DNA from: DATCJA01 sp963814955
Lineage (GTDB): Bacteria; Acidobacteriota; Vicinamibacteria; Vicinamibacterales; UBA2999
Assembly (NCBI GenBank): GCA_963814955.1
Contig: CAWFEX010000008.1
Coordinates: forward strand, 310,001 to 374,000
Direction of reading: 5' to 3'
Length of the DNA: 64,000 nt
The position numbers and the translations under genes are program-made. Numbering within the stretch: the stretch's first letter is position 1; every line of letters starts with the position of its first letter. The notes under the pieces were generated by a model that saw only the letters and a list, made by a program, of their open reading frames with translations, made no database searches and was not told the origin of the DNA. Below, one piece after another: positions 16,869 to 25,757 of the stretch.

Positions 16869-19811
16869 CTACGACCCTCCGAGGATAGAACGAAGGAAGG
16901 CGCCGGTCGCGGAGTCTGGATTTGCCGCTACTTCCTCAGGGGTCCCCGCGGCGACAACGTGGCCGCCAGCGCCGCCCCCTTCCGGCCCGAGATCGATTAG
17001 ATGATCCGCCGAGCGAATGACGTCGAGGTTGTGCTCGATCACGACGACCGTATTGCCTTGTTCGACGAGCTTGTTCAGCACGTCGAGCAGCTTCCGCGTG
17101 TCTTCAAAGTGCAGTCCGGTCGTCGGCTCGTCGAGTATGTAAAGCGTACGGCCGGTACTGCGTCGCGACAGCTCGCGCGCCAGCTTGACCCGCTGCGCTT
17201 CGCCCCCGCTCAGCGTGGTCGCCGACTGTCCCAATTCGATGTAGCCAAGACCGACGTCCTGCAACGTGCGAAGCTTGTTCGCGATCGGAGGAATATTCTC
17301 GAGCAGCGGCAGAGCCTGATCCACGGTGAGTTCCAGCACTTCCGCGATCGACTTGCCGCGGTAATGCACCTCGAGCGTCTCCCGGTTGTACCGGCGTCCC
17401 TTGCAGTGCTCGCATGTCACGTAGACGTCCGGTAGAAAGTGCATCTCGATGGCAATGACGCCGTCGCCCTGACATGTCTCGCACCGGCCGCCCTTGACGT
17501 TGAATGAAAAGCGACCCGGCTTGAACCCGCGGGTCTTGGCCTCCGGCATCATCGCAAACAGCTCGCGGATGAACGTGAACATGCCCGTGTAGGTGGCGGG
17601 ATTCGACCGCGGCGTACGACCGATGGGCGACTGGTCGATTTCGATCACCTTGTCGATCAACTGCGTTCCGTCGATCCGATCGTGCGGCCCCGGCTCCGCA
17701 GATGCCTTGTAAATCATCTGCGCCAGGGCGCGATACAGGATGTCGTTGACGAGCGTCGACTTGCCGGACCCGCTCACGCCGGTGACCGCCGTCAGCATGC
17801 CGAGCGGAATGGTGACGTCGATGTTCTTGAGATTGTTCGCGCGTGCTCCGCGGATGACGATCTGGCCCTTGAGCGCGGGACGCCGCACACGTGGCGTGGG
17901 AATCGAACGTTCACCCCGGAGATATGCGCCGGTGAGCGAACCGTGGCCGTTGCTCAGCAGTTCGTGGGCCGCACCCTGGAAGATGACATGCCCGCCGTGC
18001 TCGCCCGCGCCCGGCCCCAGATCGATGACGTAGTCGGCAGTACGAATGGTCTCCTCATCGTGCTCGACGACGATGACCGTGTTTCCGAGATCGCGAAGGC
18101 GCGATAGTGTCGCCAGGAGCTTGCGGTTATCGCGCTGATGCAGGCCGATGGACGGCTCGTCCAGCACATACAGCACACCGGAGAGATTGGCGCCGATTTG
18201 CGTGGCGAGTCTGATGCGCTGTCCTTCTCCCCCGGAGAGGGTCGCCGCACTGCGATTCAGGGTGAGGTATCCCACACCAACGTCGTGCAGAAACCGAAGC
18301 CGGTCGCGAATCTCACGGAGGACACGACCCGCAATCAACTCTTCACGTTCGGTCAGTTCGAAACGTTCGAACACGTCGAGCGCATCGCTCACAGGGAGAC
18401 TCACGTACTCGGCAATGCCTCTGCCTTTCACGCGGACCGCGAGGCTCTGCGGTTTCAGCCGCCACCCGTCACATGATGCACACTCGCGCAGAGTGCGATA
18501 GGGTTCAAGATCTTCCTGGGCCACCCACGATGCCTCGTCGTAACGGCGCCGCAGGTTTGGCACGATACCCTCGAAGTCCTTGCCGAATGGGTCGACGTCC
18601 GCATCACGGCTTCGGCCCCTGGCGCCCAAAGGCTTACCGGCAGGGCTCTCAGCGAATTCACGGTCGTCGCCAGGATCTGTCTCTTCGTCGACATCGGCGT
18701 CACGCGCGTTCGCGACGGTCTTCGCGCTCGCCCGCGCGGTGCGCAGCGCGCTGCCGGCAGGCCCGAACAGCAGCAGATCTCGATGCTTCCTGGGCAGCTT
18801 CGCGAACGGAACGTCGGGGTCGACCCCGAACGTACGCGCGAGCGTCACGATGGCCTCGCGCACCAGCTTGCGATCGCCGCGCGCCCATGGCGCGACAGCA
18901 CCACCGAGCAGCGACTTCGATTCGTCGGGCACGATGAGACGAGGGTCGAAATCATAGGTTGCCCCGAGGCCTTGACAGTCGGCGCACGCGCCGTGTGGCG
19001 AGTTGAACGAAAACGCCCGCGGCGTCATCTCGGGCATCGAAATGCCGCAGTGGACGCACGCCAGCCGGCGAGAGAAGAGCTGGTCGCCGCCCTCGTAGGT
19101 GTTGATGACCACGATGTCTTCGGCGAGGTTGAGCGCCAGCTCGAGAGAACTGGCCAGGCGGCGCTCGATGCCGGACCTGACAATCAGCCGATCGACCACG
19201 ACATCGATCGCATGGTTGCGTCGACGATCCAGCTTGATGTCCTCGTCGAGCGAGCGGAACTGACCGTCGATGCGGGCTTTCGTGAACCCGCGTTGCCGCA
19301 GCGCCTGCAGCTCCTTCTTGAACTCGCCCTTCCGTCCGCGCACGACTGGCGCCAGCACGTTGATCCTGGCGTCCTGCGGCTGCAGCATCACCAGGTCGAG
19401 GATGCGCTCGAGCGATTGCGAGGCAATCTCGCGTCCGCAGTTGTAACAGTGCGGGACGCCGATATTGGCGAACAGCAGGCGCAGGTAGTCGTAAATCTCG
19501 GTAACCGTGCCGACCGTAGAACGCGGGTTGGACCCGGTGGTCTTCTGCTCGATCGAGATAGCCGGTGACAGACCTTCAATCAGGTCGACGTCCGGCTTCT
19601 CCATCTGCTCGAGGAACTGTCGGGCGTAGGCCGAGAGCGACTCAACGTAGCGGCGCTGGCCCTCGGCATAGATGGTGTCGAACGCCAGCGATGACTTGCC
19701 GGACCCAGACAGGCCGGTGATCACGACCAGCCGGTCGCGCGGCAGATCAACGTCGATGTTCTTGAGGTTGTGAACGCGGGCGCCGCGTACTGCAATCCAA
19801 TCGTGCGCCAT
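16869..19811 (-). CDS. uvrA: Excinuclease ABC subunit A
   Basis: 980 residues from ATG 19811. Damage-recognition ATPase of nucleotide excision repair. Two ABC modules are present: Walker A GLSGSGKSS near residue 32, and GVSGSGKST in the second half. Both LSGGE signatures (LSGGEGQRIRLA and LSGGEAQRVKLA) are present, as are zinc-site cysteine pairs CVHC/CADC and CETC/CEHC. An acidic/basic insert of about 50 residues (DADVDEETDPGDDREFAESP onward, near residue 385-435) makes it somewhat longer than the usual 940. Alone on its transcript; uvrB is not in the window. It follows the permease gene by 41 bp. Confidence 0.97.
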   Translation of the reverse strand: MAHDWIAVRGARVHNLKNIDVDLPRDRLVVITGLSGSGKSSLAFDTIYAEGQRRYVESLSAYARQFLEQMEKPDVDLIEGLSPAISIEQKTTGSNPRSTVGTVTEIYDYLRLLFANIGVPHCYNCGREIASQSLERILDLVMLQPQDARINVLAPVVRGRKGEFKKELQALRQRGFTKARIDGQFRSLDEDIKLDRRRNHAIDVVVDRLIVRSGIERRLASSLELALNLAEDIVVINTYEGGDQLFSRRLACVHCGISMPEMTPRAFSFNSPHGACADCQGLGATYDFDPRLIVPDESKSLLGGAVAPWARGDRKLVREAIVTLARTFGVDPDVPFAKLPRKHRDLLLFGPAGSALRTARASAKTVANARDADVDEETDPGDDREFAESPAGKPLGARGRSRDADVDPFGKDFEGIVPNLRRRYDEASWVAQEDLEPYRTLRECASCDGWRLKPQSLAVRVKGRGIAEYVSLPVSDALDVFERFELTEREELIAGRVLREIRDRLRFLHDVGVGYLTLNRSAATLSGGEGQRIRLATQIGANLSGVLYVLDEPSIGLHQRDNRKLLATLSRLRDLGNTVIVVEHDEETIRTADYVIDLGPGAGEHGGHVIFQGAAHELLSNGHGSLTGAYLRGERSIPTPRVRRPALKGQIVIRGARANNLKNIDVTIPLGMLTAVTGVSGSGKSTLVNDILYRALAQMIYKASAEPGPHDRIDGTQLIDKVIEIDQSPIGRTPRSNPATYTGMFTFIRELFAMMPEAKTRGFKPGRFSFNVKGGRCETCQGDGVIAIEMHFLPDVYVTCEHCKGRRYNRETLEVHYRGKSIAEVLELTVDQALPLLENIPPIANKLRTLQDVGLGYIELGQSATTLSGGEAQRVKLARELSRRSTGRTLYILDEPTTGLHFEDTRKLLDVLNKLVEQGNTVVVIEHNLDVIRSADHLIDLGPEGGGAGGHVVAAGTPEEVAANPDSATGAFLRSILGGS

Positions 19812-19852
19812 ACCTACTGCCGGGAATTCCGTGGTTGTCTGAAACCCCCATC

Positions 19853-21331
19853 TTACCGCAGTCGTGAATGGCGATATCCGTAAAAGGCGTACACGAAGGC
19901 GCCAATGACCAGCCACACCGCGAACCTCTCCCACGCCTGACGCGGCAAGCCAGCCATCACGAAGAGGCACGCGGCGATGCCGAGCGGCGCCACCACCCAG
20001 ACGAGCGGGACTCGGAACGGTCGCGGCCGCGCCGGCTCATTCACACGAAGCACCAGCACCCCCGCGCAAACCAGCGCGAACGCGAACAGCGTTCCGATGT
20101 TCGTCAGGTCATAAGTCTCGGCCGCGTCGCCAACCAGCGACGCGATCGCCACGACGATCCCTGTGGTCAGGGTGGTCATGTAAGGAATGCGGGTTCTCCG
20201 ATCGACGCGGGCCGCCCAGGCCGGCAGCAGCCCATCGCGCGCCATGGCAAAGAAGATGCGCGGCTGGCCGTACTGAAACACCAGCAGTACGGCCGACATG
20301 GAGACCACGGCGCCAAGCGCCACCAACCACCCCACGCCGCTGTACCCAGCGAGCTCCAGGGCGCGAGCCAGCGGGTCGGCAACCGCCAACTGGTCATAGT
20401 GCACCATGCCGGTAAGAACGGCGCCGACGAGGACATAAATGACAGTGCAGATCGCAAGACCGCCCAGAATACCAATCGGGAGGTTGCGCTGCGGATCACG
20501 GGTTTCTTCTGCAGCCGTCGACACAGCGTCAAAGCCGATATACGCAAAGAAGACGATCGCGGCGCCCTGGTGGATGCCGACGAAGCCGTTCGGCGCGAAT
20601 GGCGTGTAGTTCGCCGTGTCGATGTTCATCAGACCGACAGCCACGAACAGTCCCAGCGCGAGCAGCTTGACGACGACCATCACGTTGTTGGCGGTGGAGC
20701 TCTCGCGCGCCCCTCGCAGCAGCAGCCACGTGACGAACATCACGATTGCAAAAGCAGGCACGTTCACGAGCAGCGGGATACCCGCGATACGAGGAGCCGT
20801 GTCGATCAGAGACTGAACGTCAGGGTTCGAGCTCAGGAGGGCCGTGCGGTAACCGGTGGTCAACCAGGCGGGCAGATCAATGCCAACCCCTCGCGTCAAC
20901 GTGGTGAAGTAGTCGCCCCAGGAAATCGCCACCGCAACGTTTCCGACGGCGTATTCGAGAATGAGATCCCATCCGATGATCCAGGCAACGATCTCACCGA
21001 GAGTGGCATACGCGTACGCGTAGGCGCTGCCCGCCTGAGGAATCATCGCGGCGAGCTCCGCATAGCACAGTGCGGCCAGCGCACACGCGCCGCCAAGCAG
21101 CAGGAACGAAAAAACCAGGGCCGGACCGGCGCCGTATCGAACGATTTCGCCGCTAGGCCCCGTCTGACCCGCGGCCGCCGTGCCTATCGCGCCGAAGATC
21201 CCGGCCCCTATGACGGCGCCAATCGCGAGCATGACGAGGTCGCCCGCCCCGAGCACACGCTTCAGCGATCGCGTTTCATCGTCTGGAGGATGCAGCGCGG
21301 AAATCGGTTTTCGAGCGAACAGCTGTGACAC
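19853..21331 (-). CDS. APC-superfamily amino-acid permease (CAT type)
   Basis: 492 residues with about twelve hydrophobic segments. The first membrane helix carries AIGAVIGAGIF, the unwound substrate-binding motif of APC transporters. Later conserved features include IPQAGSAYAYAYATLGE, FFAYIGFDAVSTAAEE and FFAMARDGLLP, which fit the cationic-amino-acid-transporter group. The substrate cannot be fixed from sequence. It is upstream of uvrA on the same strand, but a functional link is unlikely. Confidence 0.9.
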   Translation of the reverse strand: MSQLFARKPISALHPPDDETRSLKRVLGAGDLVMLAIGAVIGAGIFGAIGTAAAGQTGPSGEIVRYGAGPALVFSFLLLGGACALAALCYAELAAMIPQAGSAYAYAYATLGEIVAWIIGWDLILEYAVGNVAVAISWGDYFTTLTRGVGIDLPAWLTTGYRTALLSSNPDVQSLIDTAPRIAGIPLLVNVPAFAIVMFVTWLLLRGARESSTANNVMVVVKLLALGLFVAVGLMNIDTANYTPFAPNGFVGIHQGAAIVFFAYIGFDAVSTAAEETRDPQRNLPIGILGGLAICTVIYVLVGAVLTGMVHYDQLAVADPLARALELAGYSGVGWLVALGAVVSMSAVLLVFQYGQPRIFFAMARDGLLPAWAARVDRRTRIPYMTTLTTGIVVAIASLVGDAAETYDLTNIGTLFAFALVCAGVLVLRVNEPARPRPFRVPLVWVVAPLGIAACLFVMAGLPRQAWERFAVWLVIGAFVYAFYGYRHSRLR

Positions 21332-21366
21332 GGTCGTCTTTTTTCGATCTTCGTTCGCTTCGTGGT

Positions 21367-22341
21367 CTAGTCGAGCCGATACGCGGTTTCGTTCGATACC
21401 ACGGCCATTTCACCCTGAGGTCCGAACGCGACGCCAACCAGCGCGGCTCCTGACAACACCAGTTCGGGTGGGGCCTCGAGATCGCGAAACCGATACACGC
21501 CGCTGCTGCCGGCCAATGCATCGACCACGTGGAGCGTGCCATCCGGCGCAAAGGCCAACCCCTGCGGTCTCCCGAGCGGGCACGGAAGTGTATGAACCTC
21601 GCCGCTCCGATCGATGCGGTAGACATAGTCGTATGCATTCAGCGTCGGCGCTGTGACGAAAAGCTCCTGTCCATCGCTCATCGCCAGGTGAAATGCAGCA
21701 ACGCTGGGAGGAATCGTTGCGAACGGCGCGGCGCGTCCGTCGCGCACTCGAAATACCGTTCCCGAGCGATCGCCAACGTACATCGATCCCTCGGCGTCAA
21801 AGGCGATTCCGCACGCAACACCCAGATCGCTCGCCACCTGCTCGTGGGTCCCGTCATCCTTGATTCGATAGACCGAGCCTTCGAAACGGCTCGACACGTA
21901 CAGCTGTCCCGAGGGACCAAACGCCAGCGAAGTGGCATTGACAATGCCCGACGAAAACGGTTCGCGCGTCCCGCCACGCGTGACCCGGAACACGGACACG
22001 GGCGCCTCCTGACCTCGCGGCCCGCTGTAGGTCACAAACAGGTTCCCGAGCGCATCGAACACCGGGTTGTCGACCTGATGCAGTCCAGTGGCCCACCGCG
22101 CACCGACGCTGACATAGGCCGTTTCGAGCGGCGCTCCCCGAATCTTCATAGGGAGGCGGCCGCCTTCCAGTTCGCCAGGGATCGTGACGACGAGGCGGTT
22201 CGACGAAGCGAACGCAATACGCGCCTCCACGTCGCCAATCAAAACCGTAGAGAGTTCGTCGACGGGAAAGTCAGAACCGAGGATCGTGATCCGCCCTCCC
22301 TCAACCGCGCGAAGCGGATGAACGGAGGCGATGGTGGGCAC
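21367..22341 (-). CDS. IPT/TIG plus NHL beta-propeller protein
   Basis: 324 residues. The first 75 or so resemble an IPT/TIG Ig-like fold (MPTIASVHPLRAVEGGRITI, then LGSDFP). The rest repeats blocks of the type GIAFDAEGSMYVGDRSGTVFRV and GLAFAPDGTLHVVD (about six NHL/SMP-30 blades). No signal peptide is visible, so location is unclear. NHL propellers bind ligands or proteins and no catalytic residue set is evident. A heptamer array separates it from the HNH gene upstream. Confidence 0.82.
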   Translation of the reverse strand: MPTIASVHPLRAVEGGRITILGSDFPVDELSTVLIGDVEARIAFASSNRLVVTIPGELEGGRLPMKIRGAPLETAYVSVGARWATGLHQVDNPVFDALGNLFVTYSGPRGQEAPVSVFRVTRGGTREPFSSGIVNATSLAFGPSGQLYVSSRFEGSVYRIKDDGTHEQVASDLGVACGIAFDAEGSMYVGDRSGTVFRVRDGRAAPFATIPPSVAAFHLAMSDGQELFVTAPTLNAYDYVYRIDRSGEVHTLPCPLGRPQGLAFAPDGTLHVVDALAGSSGVYRFRDLEAPPELVLSGAALVGVAFGPQGEMAVVSNETAYRLD

Positions 22342-22360
22342 GGAGAGATCCTACCCGACC

Positions 22361-22422
22361 TTACTTTTGCCTCTGACCTTTGACTTTTGACTTTTGACCT
22401 TTGACCTTTGCCTTTGACCTTG
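22361..22422. repeat. 7-bp tandem array (GACCTTT type)
   Basis: Plus-strand units GACCTTT, GACTTTT, GACTTTT, GACCTTT, GACCTTT, GCCTTT and GACCTTG run from 22375, preceded by degenerate units from 22361. The array fills the spacer between the HNH and IPT/NHL genes and reads AAAGGTC in their direction of transcription. Confidence 0.75.
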
Positions 22423-22433
22423 CCGCCAGCCCG

Positions 22434-22967
22434 TCAGGTCTCGTCCAGCTCGACGTTCCAGTACAAGTAGTCGCGCCAGCTTTCGGGGGCGTTACGGAGA
22501 CCGATCGTGATGCGGATGGCCGGAGCCGAATCGGGACGCCGAGGCGTGCGCAGCAGCTTCATCCCGGCCTCGCCTGGCGTGCGACCGCCCTTCTTACGGT
22601 TGCACGAGATACAGCAGGTCACGATGTTTTCCCAGTCTTTGCGGCCGCCGTGAGCGACCGGCACCACATGATCGAACGTCAGGTCCCCGGTGGGTAATGC
22701 GTGGTCGCAGTACTGACAGATGTAGTTGTCGCGGGCGTAGATGTTGGCCCGCGAGAACGGAACGTAGTCGAATCGACGTTTGATCTTGACAAACCGGAGG
22801 AGGCGAACGACCGAAGGGAGCTTGAAACTGAACGACACGGCACGTACCTCGCGGTCGTGGACCGCGATCACCTCCACCTTCCCCTGACACCAGAGTGTTA
22901 CCGCCTTCTGCCAGTGAACGACTTTGAGAGGCTCGTACGAGGCGTTTAGAAGGAGGGCCTGCTCCAT
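22434..22967 (-). CDS. HNH endonuclease family protein
   Basis: 177 residues. The HNH core has two CxxC zinc knuckles (CQYC and CISC) around FDHVVPVAHGGRKDWENIV, where DH is the catalytic pair. The N-terminus MEQALLLNASYEPLKVVHWQ is that of a widespread chromosomal HNH family of unknown role. It is not a mobile intron or restriction gene by context: no methylase is adjacent. Confidence 0.9.
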   Translation of the reverse strand: MEQALLLNASYEPLKVVHWQKAVTLWCQGKVEVIAVHDREVRAVSFSFKLPSVVRLLRFVKIKRRFDYVPFSRANIYARDNYICQYCDHALPTGDLTFDHVVPVAHGGRKDWENIVTCCISCNRKKGGRTPGEAGMKLLRTPRRPDSAPAIRITIGLRNAPESWRDYLYWNVELDET

Positions 22968-23064
22968 CAGATCGGATTAATGATAACCGGCGGCCACCTG
23001 AGCTGTCTAGAACGGGCGCGGCAAAAGGCTAGACATCTCAGCGAGTTACGTCGATATTACAGGT

Positions 23065-23676
23065 GTGCGGATCCTCATGGTGCTGCTGGTAAGCGCCTTT
23101 ATCACAGCCGCGTGCGGAGCTCGCGGTGGCGTCCCTCGGCCATTTCCCGGAGCCGCCGATCCGCCTGGCGCGCGAAACATACCCCCTGCTGACGGTCCGG
23201 CACACGAACCTGAAACTGTCCCGGCACCGCCAACGGTCACGACCGAACCAGGCACCGTCACGGGCATCATCCAGACGGCGCTCGACTTTCTTGGAGTGCC
23301 TTACCGGGACGGCGGCAGCGATCCCTCAGGGTTCGACTGCAGCGGACTGATGCAGTGGGTATTCGCCCGCCACGGCACGGAGCTCCCGCGGGAGGCGCGC
23401 GATCAGTTCAGAGTGGGACGACCGGTCAATCTGAAGGACGTTCTGCCGGGCGATCTGATCTTCTTCGAGACGGTGAGCCGCGGCGCGTCGCACGTGGGGA
23501 TGGTGATCGGCGAGGGTCGCTTCGTCCACGCGCCGAGCTCAAATGGCGTGGTTCGCGTGGAACCCTACACCGCCAATTACTGGATACGCCGTTTCGTCGG
23601 CGTCCGGCGGGTGGTCGACGTCGATCGCTCAGCGGAAGTCGTGGGCCTTCCAGGAGCGGTACGTCTGAGCAAATAG
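23065..23676 (+). CDS. NlpC/P60 peptidoglycan hydrolase, lipoprotein
   Basis: 203 residues, GTG start at 23065. The signal ends in FITAAC, a lipobox with the cysteine at residue 17. A proline-rich linker (about 25-65) leads to an NlpC/P60 domain with catalytic cysteine in GFDCSGLMQW and histidine in ASHVGMVIG. The family cleaves D-gamma-glutamyl-meso-DAP bonds in peptidoglycan. It follows the divergent HNH gene by 97 bp. Confidence 0.92.
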   Translation: MRILMVLLVSAFITAACGARGGVPRPFPGAADPPGARNIPPADGPAHEPETVPAPPTVTTEPGTVTGIIQTALDFLGVPYRDGGSDPSGFDCSGLMQWVFARHGTELPREARDQFRVGRPVNLKDVLPGDLIFFETVSRGASHVGMVIGEGRFVHAPSSNGVVRVEPYTANYWIRRFVGVRRVVDVDRSAEVVGLPGAVRLSK

Positions 23677-23803
23677 GCTTATGCGGCTGTCGCCGATCCA
23701 AGCGTATCATCGTCGCCTCAGGCCGAACTGAAGCGACACGTCTGCGATCGCGGTTCCTTGGCAAATCGCTCGTCTCACGCGTCAACGTGGCGGAAAACAG
23801 GCT

Positions 23804-24042
23804 ATGACAAAACGTGACCTGTTGAAGCTCCCGGACGACTGGAGGGCAATCTACGGGCGTTGCTACATACGCCCCCGCCGCCCCACGACATACCGGGGAG
23901 CCGGAAGGCCGCCCCTAAACCGCCAGCGAAACCGAAGAAGAAGCAACGCAGGCGTTACGCGAAGCCAGCGGCGACGGGTACCTACGCGTACCAGATGGTT
24001 CCGGTGACGACGAAGAAGCGGAAGGCGGCGAAGAAGCGCTAG
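23804..24042 (+). CDS. Small lysine-rich basic protein, possibly frameshifted
   Basis: From ATG 23804 one frame gives MTKRDLLKLPDDWRAIYGR. A one-frame shift near 23860 then gives HTPPPPHDIPGSRKAAPKPP and a tail ending VPVTTKKRKAAKKR at 24042. Together they read as one basic, proline/lysine-rich protein of about 79 residues; either half alone is odd. Other small breaks in this window make a sequence slip plausible. The basic tail would suit nucleic-acid binding, but I recognise no family. The alternative is that only the 60-codon segment 23860-24042 is real. Confidence 0.4.
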
Positions 24043-24114
24043 ACGGACACAGCATCAACCTCAGATAGCATGAGCAGCGCCCCAATCGCGGCGTCAAAAT
24101 TAGGAGTGTTGCCA

Positions 24115-24531
24115 ATGCGGTTCGCGCTGATGACCGTCGTGACCCTCACCCTTCTTGGCTGCTCCGGCCAACCGTTGCCGACTGCTCCCAGTACACCCCC
24201 GCAGCCACCCCGGTTGGTGAACCTTTCGATGATGGTATTGGACAACTCTGGGTGTATTTACGGTGCGACTGTTGAGATCGTGCGAGGGCAAGGCTTAGGA
24301 CGGAGTGCTACGCAGTATGAGTGCGGTGACTGGTGGTACATCCCTTACGGCGTCGCCTTAACCGGACTGAATGACGGTGAATGGTTGACGATTCGAGTCT
24401 CTGCTCCTGGCTACGCTTCCCAGGAGATAAGTTTGCTTCCAAACGATGGGACATGGGCAACCACGGCACCACCTGGGGCCATAGGCGGGCATGCCGGGAA
24501 TCTGCTCATCACGCTGTCCAAAATCCAATGA
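24115..24531 (+). CDS. Small lipoprotein, carboxypeptidase-regulatory-like
   Basis: 138 residues. ATG 24115 is chosen because TAGGAG lies 8 bp upstream and the next residues form a lipoprotein signal ending LTLLGC. The mature part has a beta-rich segment (VLDNSGCIYGATVEIV, YVSAPGYAS-like LTIRVSAPGYASQEI) that recalls carboxypeptidase-regulatory-like folds, with no detectable active site. It looks like an orphan. The following 210 bp (24532-24741) show no gene I can support. Confidence 0.6.
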   Translation: MRFALMTVVTLTLLGCSGQPLPTAPSTPPQPPRLVNLSMMVLDNSGCIYGATVEIVRGQGLGRSATQYECGDWWYIPYGVALTGLNDGEWLTIRVSAPGYASQEISLLPNDGTWATTAPPGAIGGHAGNLLITLSKIQ

Positions 24532-24741
24532 GCGTCAATAAGCCTAAAGGCCTAGGCCTGCTCAATTGCTCAGTAAACCGTCTATATGCGTGGGTTTGTG
24601 AAAGGCATAATTACCCATATTCGGCCCGTCGATTGACGCGTGAACGTGGCAGTTCTTCCCGGTCCGATCTTCGTGATTCTGAGTTTTGGCTCGAGGAACT
24701 CAGAAGGCTGGCGCCGGCAGGCCCTGTACAAACCGCCGTCG

Positions 24742-25563
24742 TCAGGCGGCGCGGAACTCGCCTTTCCGAATGAGGCGGCGCGAGGTGTTCGGCAGAAATT
24801 GCCGCGTGATGAGGTCGTCTTCGGTATAGGAGGTGATCACGCGCGGCAGCTTGAGGGGTTCCACGCGGCAGTTCACTTCCGGGGGCGCGGCGGGCTGCGG
24901 TTCCAGCACCTCGGTATACCGCTGCGGATAGGACGGGAAAGCGCGAAACGTCGTGCCGACGATGCCGCCGTAGCTGTTTGTCAGCTCATCGAAGCTGTGA
25001 CGCAGGAAGTCGGACACCTCCGGATCGGGGTTCGATTCGAGATATTGCTTGACCATCGCGACCACGTCGGCGAAGAAGCGATCGCCATGGCAATTCGCGG
25101 AGTAAGTGCCGTCAGCGCGTTCCATCCGGCGAATACCCGGACGCTCGGGATCGATGTGATACAGCTCATGAACGATCGTGTCGAGTTTCGCGATCCAGTT
25201 CGGCTGCCCTTCGTAATGCAGCTGCTTGCGACTGCGGGCGAGCTGCTGGTCGCAGAAGCGCGGCAGCGCAAACGACAACATGTAATCGATCGGGTCCGTA
25301 CCGACTCGGACGCGAGGCGATTTCGTAACGAACCATTCTGAGCGCCGCGTGAGCCGTCCGGTGTCGCGATCGCGCCAATAGTAGTACCCAGGTTCACTCG
25401 GTGGAAGACAGATGCAGTGACACGTCGCGTAGGCACCTTCGGCGGTCGTGCGTCCAGCTCGCGCGAATACCAGCACACGCCGCATGTCGATGAATGACAA
25501 CGTCGGCACGCGAGCCACGATGTCTTTCATCAGCAGGTAGAGACGATCCGTGTAATTGATCAT
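24742..25563 (-). CDS. Putative zinc metallopeptidase, HELYH motif
   Basis: 273 residues from ATG 25563; a GTG at 25587 is an alternative. The strongest signal is IVHELYHIDPERPG near residue 140, a HExxH zinc motif with a nearby acidic run. It is preceded by FCDQQLARSRKQLHYEGQPN. The layout resembles the putative phage metallopeptidase family (PF18894, from memory). There is no signal peptide. The C-terminal 60 residues are proline-rich, then basic. No phage genes surround it, so it could be a remnant of transferred DNA. The 194-bp region up to mtgA is AT-richer, with a 7-bp inverted repeat AGTTGCG/CGCAACT (25723-25759), and contains no gene. Confidence 0.6.
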   Translation of the reverse strand: MINYTDRLYLLMKDIVARVPTLSFIDMRRVLVFARAGRTTAEGAYATCHCICLPPSEPGYYYWRDRDTGRLTRRSEWFVTKSPRVRVGTDPIDYMLSFALPRFCDQQLARSRKQLHYEGQPNWIAKLDTIVHELYHIDPERPGIRRMERADGTYSANCHGDRFFADVVAMVKQYLESNPDPEVSDFLRHSFDELTNSYGGIVGTTFRAFPSYPQRYTEVLEPQPAAPPEVNCRVEPLKLPRVITSYTEDDLITRQFLPNTSRRLIRKGEFRAA

Positions 25564-25757
25564 CCAGTTCGCCCGCCGTACAAACACAGGTCACCAAGTC
25601 CTCGCCGTCGAGGAGATGTACGTCCTCAGCGCGGTGTCCCAGCGCCTTGCAGTTTTTGTTGAAAACGAGCCGTCGTTGATTATAAACGTTATCGGCCTTA
25701 CTTCGGCGTGACCCCACTCAACAGTTGCGAACTTTTTTGTGCACTTGTAATGCGCAA

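Noticed and set aside
19868..21328. 486-codon open frame on the plus strand opposite the amino-acid permease
   Set aside because: Its product is rich in Arg/His/Asp with no fold; the minus-strand permease is clearly real. Long antisense frames are expected at this GC content.
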